DNA from: a virus
DNA: 23,651 nt
IMG/VR virus record: IMGVR_UViG_3300046010_011757
Span: 1-23,651 of that record
Strand: one strand, 5' to 3'
Positions 16,116 to 22,642 of this stretch are shown one piece after another; position 1 is the first letter of the stretch; each line of letters opens with the position of its first letter. The translations under genes and the position numbers were made by a program. The notes below the pieces were generated by a model. It was given only the letters and a program-made list of their open reading frames with translations, made no database searches and was not told the DNA's origin.

Positions 16116-17974
16116 CCACCGTTTCCCCGCGCCCCTGCGAGTGGGTGCCCCCTGCGAGTTTCCCGAACCTTTCCGCCGCAACGGAGATTGCGATCGACCT
16201 TGAAACATGCGACCCCAACATGGAGTCGATGGGGCCAGGATGGCCCCGGAAGGACGGGTTTATCGTCGGCTACGCGATTGCGGTGGATGGCTGGAAAGGT
16301 TACTTCCCGATCGCCCATCAGGGTGGCGGCAACCTCGATGAACGCATCGTTAACCGATGGGTGCGGGACATCCTCGCGCTGCCGTGCGACAAGATCATGC
16401 ACAACGCCGCCTATGACCTCGGCTGGCTTCGAGCCTCAGGGTTCACGGTCAACGGCACCGTCTACGACACCATGCTCGCTGCGCCGCTGATCGACGAGAA
16501 CCGCTTCAGCTACGCGCTCGGCAGCCTCGGCTTCGATTACCTCAAAGAGGCCAAGTCCGAACAGGCGCTGAAGGATGCCGCGGCGGATTTTGGCGTGCAC
16601 CCGAAGAAGGAGCTTTGGAAGCTCCCTGCGATGTACGTCGGGGAGTACGCTGAACAGGACGCGGCGCTCACGCTCAAGCTCTGGCATCACCTGAAGACGC
16701 TACTTCGCAAGGAGGAGGTCGAGTCCATCTTCACGCTCGAGACAGAGCTCCTGCCGATCCTGATCGATCTGACGTTCCAAGGCATCCGGTTCGACCGCGG
16801 CAAGTGCGAGCGGCTCGTCGAGGAGTTCAAGCAGAAAGAGAGCGAGCACCTGAAGCAGGTCACCGCACTCTCGGGCGAGCGGGTCGACATCTGGGCCGCG
16901 GCCAGCATTGCGCGCGCCTTCGACAAGCTCGGGATCCCCTACCCACGCACCGCGACCGGGCTTCCGAGCTTTACGAAGAGCTTCCTCGACGGCCACGACC
17001 ACGCGATTGCCAAGCTGATCATCGAAGCCCGGGAGTTCAACAAGACCCACGGCACCTTCCTCGAGCCGTACCTGAGGCACAGCGCCGCCGATGGGCGGAT
17101 CCACCCGCACATCAACCAGATGCGCTCCGAGGACGGAGGTACCGTTACCGGACGCCTCTCGATGAACAGCCCCAACCTTCAACAGGTGCCTGCCCGCCAT
17201 GAAATCATCGGTCCGCTGGTTCGCTCGCTTTTCCTGCCTGAAGAAGGACAACTCTGGGCTGCAAACGACTTCAGCTCACAGGAGCCTCGGCTTCTCGTCC
17301 ATTACGCAACCCTACTCGATCTCCCAGGCGCAGAGCGCATGGCAGAGGCATATCGCAACGACCCAAACACCGACTTCCACCAGATGGTGGCGGATATGGC
17401 GGGGATCCAACGCAAAGCCGCCAAGACCATCGGACTGGGGTTGATGTACGGCATGGGCAAGCAGAAGCTCGCCAACTCCCTGGACCTCCCGCTTGAAGAA
17501 GCCGCAGAACTGATCAATAGCTTCCACCGGAACGTCCCGTTCCTGAAGGGCACGGTGAACGCCGTCATGAGACGCATCGAACACCCCGCCTCCAGCGGCT
17601 CGATCCGCACGCTCTTGGGGCGCAAATGCCGCTTCCCGCTCTGGGAACCCGTGGCGTACGGGATCAATAAGGCGCTGCCCCGCGAACAGGCCGTCATGGA
17701 GTACGGACCACGGATCAAGCGGGCGATGACGTACAAGGGCCTGAATCGCCTGATTCAAGGCTCTGCGGCCGATCAGACCAAGGCCGCGATGGTCGCGTTG
17801 CACAAGGCGGGCTTTCGCTTGCTTCTGCAAGTGCATGATGAGGTCGCGGTGAGTGTGCGGGATCGCACGGAGGCGGAACACGCCTCACGGATCATGGCCG
17901 AAGCCGTTTCATTGGAAGTCCCCTCCCGGGTCGACGTCGAGCTTGGGCCGTCCTGGGGAGAAGCGAAAGGATAG
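16112..17974 (+). CDS. polA: DNA polymerase I, family A, with 3'-5' exonuclease (620 aa)
   Basis: This is the replicative polymerase. The proofreading domain has Exo I D29-x-E31 (AIDLET), Exo II D102 (HNAAYDLGWL) and Exo III Y179/D183 (EYAEQDAALT). The polymerase domain has the GRLSMNSPNLQQVPAR element, motif A at D386 (NDFSSQEPRLLVHYA), motif B with R434, K438, L442 and Y446 (RKAAKTIGLGLMYG), and motif C H575-D576-E577 (QVHDEVAV). There is no 5'-3' exonuclease domain, as in T7 and other phage enzymes. Residue 442 aligns with E. coli Phe762 and T7 Tyr526 and is Leu here. The start overlaps the helicase stop (ATGA), with AAAGGA 8 bases upstream. After the stop comes a 53-base gap holding a candidate promoter. 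Confidence 0.96.
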   Translation: MTTVSPRPCEWVPPASFPNLSAATEIAIDLETCDPNMESMGPGWPRKDGFIVGYAIAVDGWKGYFPIAHQGGGNLDERIVNRWVRDILALPCDKIMHNAAYDLGWLRASGFTVNGTVYDTMLAAPLIDENRFSYALGSLGFDYLKEAKSEQALKDAAADFGVHPKKELWKLPAMYVGEYAEQDAALTLKLWHHLKTLLRKEEVESIFTLETELLPILIDLTFQGIRFDRGKCERLVEEFKQKESEHLKQVTALSGERVDIWAAASIARAFDKLGIPYPRTATGLPSFTKSFLDGHDHAIAKLIIEAREFNKTHGTFLEPYLRHSAADGRIHPHINQMRSEDGGTVTGRLSMNSPNLQQVPARHEIIGPLVRSLFLPEEGQLWAANDFSSQEPRLLVHYATLLDLPGAERMAEAYRNDPNTDFHQMVADMAGIQRKAAKTIGLGLMYGMGKQKLANSLDLPLEEAAELINSFHRNVPFLKGTVNAVMRRIEHPASSGSIRTLLGRKCRFPLWEPVAYGINKALPREQAVMEYGPRIKRAMTYKGLNRLIQGSAADQTKAAMVALHKAGFRLLLQVHDEVAVSVRDRTEAEHASRIMAEAVSLEVPSRVDVELGPSWGEAKG

Positions 17975-18003
17975 TTGCGTTTCTGGTATCTTATGAGTAG
18001 AGT
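17975..18003 (+). promoter_or_regulatory. Candidate sigma70-type promoter for the downstream accessory genes
   Basis: TTGCGT (17975-17980), 17-base spacer, TAGAGT (17998-18003). It lies directly after the polymerase stop. It shares layout with the candidate at 10825: TTGCRT, 17 bases, TASAST, then GAGAAAGGAGA and a GTG start. Each box is an imperfect match to consensus, so the shared layout is the main support. Confidence 0.38.
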
Positions 18004-18027
18004 CACGACAAGAGAAAGGAGAGTTCT

Positions 18028-18501
18028 GTGCCTTGGAAAAAAAGATCGCCGGGTTCAAAGCCCTTGGCTAAGGGCCTTAAGTGGACAGCGCTCAGTTACG
18101 ACGCTTTCAATCTCGCATTCCCGAGGCTGGGCGTGAAGCGCCTGACCACACGTGTGGAAGCGGGAGACAAGGCTGCCGAGCCGAAGCTTGCCAAGCTCAA
18201 GGAGCATGTCTGGCGCAATCGTCGCAAGCGCAAGTACCGTTACCCAGGGCGGTATTCGCCGTCGAAGCGCAGGGGAACGAAGTTCAAGTCTCTCATGATT
18301 CACATGGAGACTTATCAGAAGCTGAAAGAGCTCCAGAAGTTCTACAAAAAGGGCTTAGGGGCGATCATTCGGCCGATGGTCGACGAACTGTTTGACAAGA
18401 CATACAAGGAAGCGGAGCTCCTCGCCCGCATTGAGGCCAATAGGAAGAAAGAAAGTGCTACATCGAACACAGATAAGTCTCGACGTCGATATAACGTATG
18501 A
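18028..18501 (+). CDS. Basic ribbon-helix-helix-like putative DNA-binding protein (157 aa)
   Basis: GTG 18028 has AAGGAG 6 bases upstream. The protein is strongly basic, with Lys/Arg clusters near residues 4-18, 62-88 and 140-155. Residues about 86-126 read as a short strand (FKSLMIHM) followed by two helices (ETYQKLKELQKFYKKG and LGAIIRPMVDELFDKTY). This is the strand-helix-helix arrangement of Arc/MetJ-type repressors, including an amphipathic second helix. It is the first gene after the polymerase and a candidate promoter, so it may be a transcription regulator of the accessory block; that is inference. The 3' end overlaps the next gene by 47 bases in another frame. Confidence 0.6.
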   Translation: MPWKKRSPGSKPLAKGLKWTALSYDAFNLAFPRLGVKRLTTRVEAGDKAAEPKLAKLKEHVWRNRRKRKYRYPGRYSPSKRRGTKFKSLMIHMETYQKLKELQKFYKKGLGAIIRPMVDELFDKTYKEAELLARIEANRKKESATSNTDKSRRRYNV

Positions 18502-18685
18502 GATCTTGGATGCCTTGAGAGTCGAAGACCAAGTGCTGCCGCCCATGCTCGAGCTGGTGTCAGCGTACGTCTCGCTTAAAAAGCCTGACGGCAAGGTTGC
18601 GCGGGTAAACATCCTGAAGGTACTGGATGAGTCGCAGCGCATACTGCTCGAGGACGAGATCATTGAGGAGCTTGTAAGAGAATGA
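18455..18685 (+). CDS. Small acidic protein of unknown function (76 aa)
   Basis: I choose GTG 18455, with AGGAAG 7 bases upstream; the open frame extends to 18392, but that part lies within the previous gene and has no better site. The product begins VLHRTQISLDVDITYEILDAL and ends in an acidic helix ESQRILLEDEIIEELVRE. It could form two helices around a short strand pair. It overlaps the basic protein by 47 bases, and its stop overlaps the next start (ATGA). A basic DNA-binding protein followed by a small acidic partner is reminiscent of regulator or antitoxin-like pairs, but I see no toxin family here. Function unknown. Confidence 0.55.
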   Translation: MLHRTQISLDVDITYEILDALRVEDQVLPPMLELVSAYVSLKKPDGKVARVNILKVLDESQRILLEDEIIEELVRE

Positions 18686-18864
18686 CTGTTTCTAAAGTGC
18701 GCCGCTGCACCGGGTGCAAGCAGGTATTCGCCACGCCGGAAAGCTTTCGCAGCCACAAACGCCTAGGGAGCGACTGTCGCTCTGTCGAGGCGTTGATCGC
18801 GGTAGGGTTTGTGCGGACCCCACGGGGCTGGCAGGTTATCCCGTCCCACAGAGCGCGGAGGTGA
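18682..18864 (+). CDS. Single zinc-finger protein (60 aa)
   Basis: ATG 18682 overlaps the previous TGA. The finger is C9-x2-C12, then H25 and C32 (CTGCKQVFATPESFRSHKRL, then GSDC), a C2HC layout with the aromatic and hydrophobic spacing of a classical finger. The rest (ALIAVGFVRTPRGWQVIP) looks like a short strand-helix tail. I have seen small fingers of this kind in phage genomes; their targets are unknown. It may bind DNA, RNA or a host protein. The stop TGA lies inside GGAGGTGAAGCC, which is also the ribosome binding site of the next gene. Confidence 0.65.
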   Translation: MTVSKVRRCTGCKQVFATPESFRSHKRLGSDCRSVEALIAVGFVRTPRGWQVIPSHRARR

Positions 18865-18868
18865 AGCC

Positions 18869-19186
18869 GTGAGCAAACAACCGAAAGCCCTGCGGCTGGC
18901 AAATAGACCCATCATCGACCGCGGATTCAGGTGGCACACCGAAGCCACCACAACGCTGCGCCGCCAACACGCCGAGAATGAGCGACTGCACGCGGAGAAC
19001 GAGCGGCTGCGGGCGTTGATCAGGCTAGACGACGCGGAGTGGCGCGACAAGGAAATATGGCCGGTGCGTGGCGATGCATATCAGGCGTGGTTGGTGCAGG
19101 TTTACCTCCCAGTCCCGCTGTCGGCGGCAGACAAAAGCCCGGAAGCCGCGCTTCAACGCGCTCTGGCGCAGGAGGTGCGGCCGTGA
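18869..19186 (+). CDS. Small coiled-coil protein, AENERL repeat (105 aa)
   Basis: GTG 18869 has GGAGG 7 bases upstream. Residues about 6-50 share a pattern with the gene at 19616: KALRLA, then a helix with LRR and HAENERL. Two consecutive HAENERL heptads (34-47) come from a 21-base tandem repeat in the DNA and should form a short coiled coil. The C-terminal half (EIWPVRGDAYQAWLVQVYLP) is different and may be a separate small domain. The end EVRP overlaps the next start. Function unknown; it belongs to the cassette-like run of small genes. Confidence 0.6.
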   Translation: MSKQPKALRLANRPIIDRGFRWHTEATTTLRRQHAENERLHAENERLRALIRLDDAEWRDKEIWPVRGDAYQAWLVQVYLPVPLSAADKSPEAALQRALAQEVRP

Positions 19187-19470
19187 ATCGCTTTACCGCG
19201 TACCGAAGAAATATCAGTCAGCGCGACACGCACAACCACTTCCAGAAGAACGCCGACCATGAACCGCAGTTTGAAGGCGTGATTTTTACGGACGGAACCG
19301 TGGCAATTCGCTGGCTCACGGCGTGTCGTTCGACCTCGGTATGGGCCTCCGTCGAAGATTGTCTCAACATCCACGGCCACCCCGAATACGGGACAGAGAT
19401 CATCTGGCACGACGGCGCTGCCCCTGAATGCTGGGTGCGGGCCGTACTCAAAGCGGAGGGCAAGACATGA
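19183..19470 (+). CDS. Small protein of unknown function (95 aa)
   Basis: GTG 19183 overlaps the previous stop (GTGA) and has GGAGG 7 bases upstream. The sequence (VNRFTAYRRNIS..., then FEGVIFTDGTVAIRWLTACRSTSVWASVEDCLNIHGHPEYGTEIIW) suggests a small antiparallel beta domain. The FxGVxFxDGTVAIRWLT pattern is typical of small phage orphan proteins. No catalytic or binding motif is recognised. It is coupled on both sides. Confidence 0.6.
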   Translation: MNRFTAYRRNISQRDTHNHFQKNADHEPQFEGVIFTDGTVAIRWLTACRSTSVWASVEDCLNIHGHPEYGTEIIWHDGAAPECWVRAVLKAEGKT

Positions 19471-19619
19471 CCGACCGTGAACTGTTGGAACTTGCAGCGA
19501 AGGCTGCTGAAGTTGGGAAGAGTCAGGCAAAACCCTTGACTGCCGAAGAATTCACCAAGTGGGTGGGAGACACTTGGAACGAGTGCCAAGAAAAAGCATG
19601 GAAGGAGCCGAAGCCATGA
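19467..19619 (+). CDS. Tiny helical protein of unknown function (50 aa)
   Basis: ATG 19467 overlaps the previous TGA (ATGA), with GGAGG upstream inside the previous gene. The product starts MTDRELLELAAKAAEVG and ends KAWKEPKP. It is almost certainly two short helices. The start chosen is the one that fits the overlap rule of this region; the upstream extension to 19428 is redundant. No family recognised. Confidence 0.55.
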   Translation: MTDRELLELAAKAAEVGKSQAKPLTAEEFTKWVGDTWNECQEKAWKEPKP

Positions 19620-20014
19620 CCGAACAATTCAAAGCTCTACGACTGGCGGATGCGCTTGACCGTAATGGTTATGACGCTGAAATGGCTAGCAACATGAATC
19701 AAGCAGCCGCCGAACTGCGGAGGCTGTATGCGGAGAACGAGCGGCTGCATCAGATCAACCAATGGCATGAGATGAAACTGTCTGTGCGTGGGTATGTGAT
19801 ACAGGTTGATGACTTGAAGGCGGCAAACGCGGAACTGTTGGCGGCGTTGAAGCGAATGGTGCTTGACGGAAATTGCAGAGATGCGAACTACCGAGCCTTG
19901 GCAAATGACCAAGCCCGAGCAGCCATCGCCAGAGCGGAGCAGCAACCCCGCCGAGCGGCATTGAACGTGGTGCATCAGGCGTTGCAGGATGAAGCAGAGG
20001 AGGTGAAGCCATGA
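19616..20014 (+). CDS. Small coiled-coil protein, KALRLAD/AENERLH module (132 aa)
   Basis: ATG 19616 overlaps the previous TGA and follows AAGGAG by 8 bases. The N-terminal module (KALRLADALDRNGYDAEMAS, then AAELRRLYAENERLH) matches in style the gene at 18869. The remainder is mostly helical with a second heptad-like stretch (DDLKAANAELLAALKRMV). The C terminus ends EEVKP, encoded by the same bases that form the next ribosome binding site. Small proteins with this N-terminal module are common in uncultured phages, without known function. Confidence 0.6.
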   Translation: MTEQFKALRLADALDRNGYDAEMASNMNQAAAELRRLYAENERLHQINQWHEMKLSVRGYVIQVDDLKAANAELLAALKRMVLDGNCRDANYRALANDQARAAIARAEQQPRRAALNVVHQALQDEAEEVKP

Positions 20015-20175
20015 ACAAGCATTGCCGCAAGTGCCGACACCATCACAACGCCGGACACCCGAAGAATTCGCCACGTGCTTACCGGTACAACGACTGGTGC
20101 TGCAAGTTTGGATGTACAGCGGAAAACGCGCTGTCTAGGTGCAAACTCTGGAATGCGAAGGAGGAGGCGACATGA
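20011..20175 (+). CDS. Cysteine-rich mini-protein, zinc-ribbon-like (54 aa)
   Basis: ATG 20011 overlaps the previous TGA, with GAGGAGGTGA upstream, and its own TGA overlaps the next ATG. The product has six cysteines: C5 and C8 (CRKC), C30, C31, C35 and C44, plus a HHH run at 10-12 and an aromatic RAYRYNDWCC segment. It probably folds around one metal ion. The perfect ATGA joints on both sides argue that it is real despite its size. Function unknown. Confidence 0.6.
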   Translation: MNKHCRKCRHHHNAGHPKNSPRAYRYNDWCCKFGCTAENALSRCKLWNAKEEAT

Positions 20176-20438
20176 CCGACCTTGACCTGAAAAAACTGAT
20201 CGGTGCCGCGCTGACGGTGCCGCCGACCGATAATTGGCACTACCCTCTGTCCGAAAACCAACTGCGGCACCTGATCGCCCGAGCGGTTGAGGATGAGCGG
20301 GAGGCGTGTGTCAAAATCATTGAGGCGTATCAGATTCCGGTCGGCAACAGCGCGGCGGGCGAGATGGCGCGAGATTGGACTCACGACGCTCTGATAGAAA
20401 TCAGAGACGCCATCCGTGAAAGAGGGGAAGGCAAATGA
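20172..20438 (+). CDS. EREAC/RARG-family small protein, mosaic member 1 (88 aa)
   Basis: ATG 20172 overlaps the previous TGA, with AAGGAGGAGG upstream. The N half (MTDLDLKKLIGAALTVPPTD, then PLSENQLRHLIARAVEDE) is unique in this window. The C half (EREACVKIIEAYQIPVGNSA, AGEMARDWTHDALIEIRDAI, RERGEGK) is closely repeated in the gene at 20967. The whole is helical and soluble. The motif EREAC followed by a variable part and a final R(A/E)RGE(G/S)K defines a family found several times here. Function unknown. Confidence 0.62.
   Translation: MTDLDLKKLIGAALTVPPTDNWHYPLSENQLRHLIARAVEDEREACVKIIEAYQIPVGNSAAGEMARDWTHDALIEIRDAIRERGEGK
20295..20438 (+). repeat. Dispersed repeat B, copy 1 (C-terminal module)
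   Basis: From GAGCGGGAGGCGTG to the gene end this segment matches 21075-21215 with scattered differences and one 3-base length difference near the end. It encodes the EREAC...RDWTxDAL...IR module. The divergence is clearly greater than for repeat A, suggesting an older duplication. Confidence 0.7.
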
Positions 20439-20556
20439 CACGCGATGAACTTGAACAAGCCATTTATGAGCGCAGCCGCGATTTTGTCGGAGCCATCCAT
20501 TTGGACTGCATCCTTGAAGTGATTGCAGACGAGCGGGAGAAGGAGCGGGAGGCGTG
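20435..20556 (+). repeat. Dispersed repeat A, copy 1 (N-terminal module)
   Basis: These 122 bases align without gaps to 20967-21088 with about four differences by my reading. The repeat spans the start codon to GAGCGGGAGGCGTG, i.e. exactly the N-terminal half of the protein plus the start of the EREAC motif. Confidence 0.8.
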
Positions 20557-20662
20557 TGCGAAGGTGTGTGATGCAGAGCGTTCGCTTTGGAACGCGAGCC
20601 GCGAGGCATTAATTGCGGGCATTTGCGCCGCCGCCATCCGTGCGAGGGGAGAGAGCAAATGA
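20435..20662 (+). CDS. EREAC/RARG-family small protein, mosaic member 2 (75 aa)
   Basis: ATG 20435 overlaps the previous TGA, with GAGGGGAAGG upstream encoded as part of the previous RERGEGK. The N half (MTRDELEQAIYERSRDFVGA, IHLDCILEVIADEREK) is nearly identical at the DNA level to the start of the gene at 20967. The C half (EREACAKVCDAERSLWN, then AAAIRARGESK) is the common family ending. Helical, soluble, function unknown. Confidence 0.62.
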   Translation: MTRDELEQAIYERSRDFVGAIHLDCILEVIADEREKEREACAKVCDAERSLWNASREALIAGICAAAIRARGESK

Positions 20663-20970
20663 GCGACGATGAAATCATCCGGCTGGCGCGGGAGGTTTGG
20701 TCTGCTGGCGATGCTTACATTGGCCCAGGCGCCGAATCACTTCATCGTTTCGCCGCGCTGGTTGAACAACACCTTGTCAAACAGGGCTATCGAAAGTGCG
20801 CCGAGAGGCAGAAAACGACGCAGTTCTGCGGGATGCTTGAAGAAGCGGTGAAGGCCGAGCGGGAGGCGTGTGCGAAGGCATGCGAAGACGTGTGGAATTC
20901 TAGGAAAGGGCTTGAGACAGGAACCGCTCTTGAATGCGTCGTCGCCATCCGTGCGAGGGGGAACAAATGA
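20659..20970 (+). CDS. EREAC/RARG-family small protein, mosaic member 3 (103 aa)
   Basis: ATG 20659 overlaps the previous TGA, with GAGGGGAGAG upstream. The N-terminal module (DDEIIRLAREVW, then SLHRFAALVEQH) resembles the (N/E)DIIRLA(K/R)E...ERFAxLV module of the genes at 21212 and 21693. A private insert (QGYRKCAERQKTTQFC) follows, then the common EREACAKACED and VVAIRARGNK ending. Function unknown. Confidence 0.62.
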   Translation: MSDDEIIRLAREVWSAGDAYIGPGAESLHRFAALVEQHLVKQGYRKCAERQKTTQFCGMLEEAVKAEREACAKACEDVWNSRKGLETGTALECVVAIRARGNK

Positions 20971-21088
20971 CACGCGATGAACTTGAACAAGCCATTTATG
21001 AGCGCACCCGCGATTTTGTCGGAGTCATTCATTTGGACTGCATCCTTGAATTGATTGCAGACGAGCGGGAGAAGGAGCGGGAGGCGTG
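20967..21088 (+). repeat. Dispersed repeat A, copy 2
   Basis: Second copy of the N-terminal module at 20435-20556; about 97% identical by eye over 122 bases without gaps, including the start codon. Confidence 0.8.
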
Positions 21089-21215
21089 CATCAAGGTGAT
21101 TGGGGCGTATCGAATTCCAATCGGCAATAGCGAGGCGGGCGAGTTGGCGCGAGATTGGACTCTTGACGCTCTCAAATACATCAGAGACGAAATCCGTGCG
21201 AGGGGGAACAAATGA
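20967..21215 (+). CDS. EREAC/RARG-family small protein, chimeric member 4 (82 aa)
   Basis: ATG 20967 overlaps the previous TGA; GAGGGGGAA precedes it. Residues 1-37 (MTRDELEQAIYERTRDFVGV, IHLDCILELIADEREK) copy the gene at 20435. Residues 37-82 (EREACIKVIGAYRIPIGN, then ARDWTLDALKYIRDEIRARG) copy the gene at 20172. The join falls at the EREAC motif, whose DNA (GAGCGGGAGGCGTG) is shared by all members. It is thus a recombinant of two neighbours. Function unknown. Confidence 0.65.
   Translation: MTRDELEQAIYERTRDFVGVIHLDCILELIADEREKEREACIKVIGAYRIPIGNSEAGELARDWTLDALKYIRDEIRARGNK
21075..21215 (+). repeat. Dispersed repeat B, copy 2
   Basis: Second copy of the C-terminal module at 20295-20438. 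It overlaps the last 14 bases of repeat A copy 2 at GAGCGGGAGGCGTG, which is the likely crossover site. Confidence 0.7.
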
Positions 21216-21448
21216 CACGCAACGACATCATCCGACTGGCGAAAGAGGTTGGATTCAGTGACCGCAGCAACCCGATGTGGGGGTCTATGGTTGCATCCCA
21301 CGAGGAGATTGAACGCTTCGCCAAACTTGTTGCAAAGGTCGAGCGAGAGAAGGAGCGGGAGGCGTGTGCGAAGTTGTGTTTGGAGACAGAGCCGTTCTAT
21401 GGCGTGATGTTTGCCGCCGCCATTCGTGCGAGGGGAGAAGGTAAATGA
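21212..21448 (+). CDS. EREAC/RARG-family small protein, IIRLAKE-type (78 aa)
   Basis: ATG 21212 overlaps the previous TGA. The N-terminal module (MTRNDIIRLAKEVGFSD, MWGSMVASHEEIERFAKLV) is shared with the gene at 21693, with a 35-base identical run at 21287-21321. It continues into VEREKEREACAKLCLE and the common ending AAAIRARGEGK. This is the most complete and typical family member: one N module, EREACAK hinge, variable loop, RARG tail. Function unknown. Confidence 0.65.
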   Translation: MTRNDIIRLAKEVGFSDRSNPMWGSMVASHEEIERFAKLVAKVEREKEREACAKLCLETEPFYGVMFAAAIRARGEGK

Positions 21449-21692
21449 CCCATGTTGTTCACGTACGAAACGAGCGTAGGCAGGAACTGCTTAAACACAT
21501 GAACGCAGTGATCGAAGCCGAACGCGCAGAACGTGCGCGAGATGCTTGGTTCCACGGAGTGCTGTGGGCGATCCTGCGACTGCCCGACGACATGGCCCGC
21601 ACCCTTGCGGACGATCTGATCAAGAAACAGCCTGACCGAAAGGCACAACTTGGGAGATTGCTGTCTTGGACGGAGTGGAATGGAGAGAGTAA

Positions 21693-21696
<4 letters not shown>
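21445..21696 (+). CDS. Small helical protein of unknown function (83 aa)
   Basis: ATG 21445 overlaps the previous TGA, with GAGGGGAGAAGG upstream. The sequence (THVVHVRNERRQELLKHMN, then AERAERARDAWFHGVLWAIL and DDMARTLADDLIKKQ) is different from the family members around it, though it ends in GESK like them. Its end encodes GGAGAG as the site for the next gene. An AERxxxARDAW hinge may be a distant relative of EREAC. Function unknown. Confidence 0.58.
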
Positions 21697-22030
<334 letters not shown>

Positions 22031-22034
<4 letters not shown>

Positions 22035-22207
22035 ATAAACAATCAGAATATCTTTACGACCGGCTGCGCGAAGAGAACCGGAAGTTGGAGCAGGAAATTT
22101 TGGAGATGCACTCCGACCGGAGCAATGTCTTGGTCGCAGAGATCGTCTTGGCGATCCTGTGTTTCATTGGTGGATTTTTGGCAGGAGTATGGTATGTCAG
22201 CAATTGA
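22031..22207 (+). CDS. Small membrane protein with N-terminal coiled coil (58 aa)
   Basis: ATG 22031 overlaps the previous TGA (ATGA), with GAGGAGAG upstream. Residues about 5-30 (EYLYDRLREENRKLEQEI) form a charged coiled coil. Residues about 34-55 (LVAEIVLAILCFIGGFLAGV) are one membrane-spanning helix, followed by a 3-residue end. With N-terminal charge and a short tail it is a single-pass inner membrane protein. It could be a lysis-related or exclusion protein, but no lysin is nearby, so no role is assigned. Confidence 0.6.
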
Positions 22208-22424
22208 CAACGAATCCCCGCCGGGGTCATGGCAACGAGAGATAGAACTTCAACCGTGGAAGTACCCGCAACAGATGAAGGTGGAGTGGGCGCTGTACGA
22301 GATTCGTTTGCGCGGACTGCGCACCGAAGCCGAGATTCTTGGGCAAGAGATCACGTTCTTGAAAGCCGAACTCAAAATCCTGAACAGGAGACTGCGCGAG
22401 AAGCCCGAGGGGGACGCGTCATGA
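22194..22424 (+). CDS. Small coiled-coil protein of unknown function (76 aa)
   Basis: I choose ATG 22194, with AGGAG 6 bases upstream, which leaves a 14-base overlap with the previous gene. The product (MSAIDNESPPGSWQREIELQ, then KVEWALYEIRLRGLRTEAEI and LGQEITFLKAELKILNRRL) is a long helix likely to form a coiled coil from about residue 33. No family recognised. It ends with an ATGA overlap. Confidence 0.58.
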   Translation: MSAIDNESPPGSWQREIELQPWKYPQQMKVEWALYEIRLRGLRTEAEILGQEITFLKAELKILNRRLREKPEGDAS

Positions 22425-22642
22425 AGACCGTGATTCATGTGAATCAGCACGTGATCAAGGCCAACGCCAGGGCGGGAGCACAAGACCCGGTGCTGACCTT
22501 GAAGACGTACAAGGCCAATACGTACGCCCATGAGGTCGTGGTCCACGGCCCGTCGAAGGTGGTTTACTCTCCGGATAAGCCGCTCTCCTGCGGCGCACGG
22601 GTGTGGATCGAAACAGAGGCTGAGGTGGAGGTTATCCGATGA
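22421..22642 (+). CDS. Small conserved phage beta protein, unknown function (73 aa)
   Basis: ATG 22421 overlaps the previous TGA; GAGGGGGA precedes it. The sequence MKTVIHVNQHVIKANARAG, then VLTLKTYKANTYAHEVVVHG, PSKVVYSPDKPLSCGARVW and IETEAEVEVI alternates strands and turns, like a small beta barrel or nucleic-acid-binding fold. I recall the pattern VNQHVIxxN...SCGARVWIET from many phage and prophage genomes. The function is unknown to me. ATGA joint at the end. Confidence 0.68.
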   Translation: MKTVIHVNQHVIKANARAGAQDPVLTLKTYKANTYAHEVVVHGPSKVVYSPDKPLSCGARVWIETEAEVEVIR

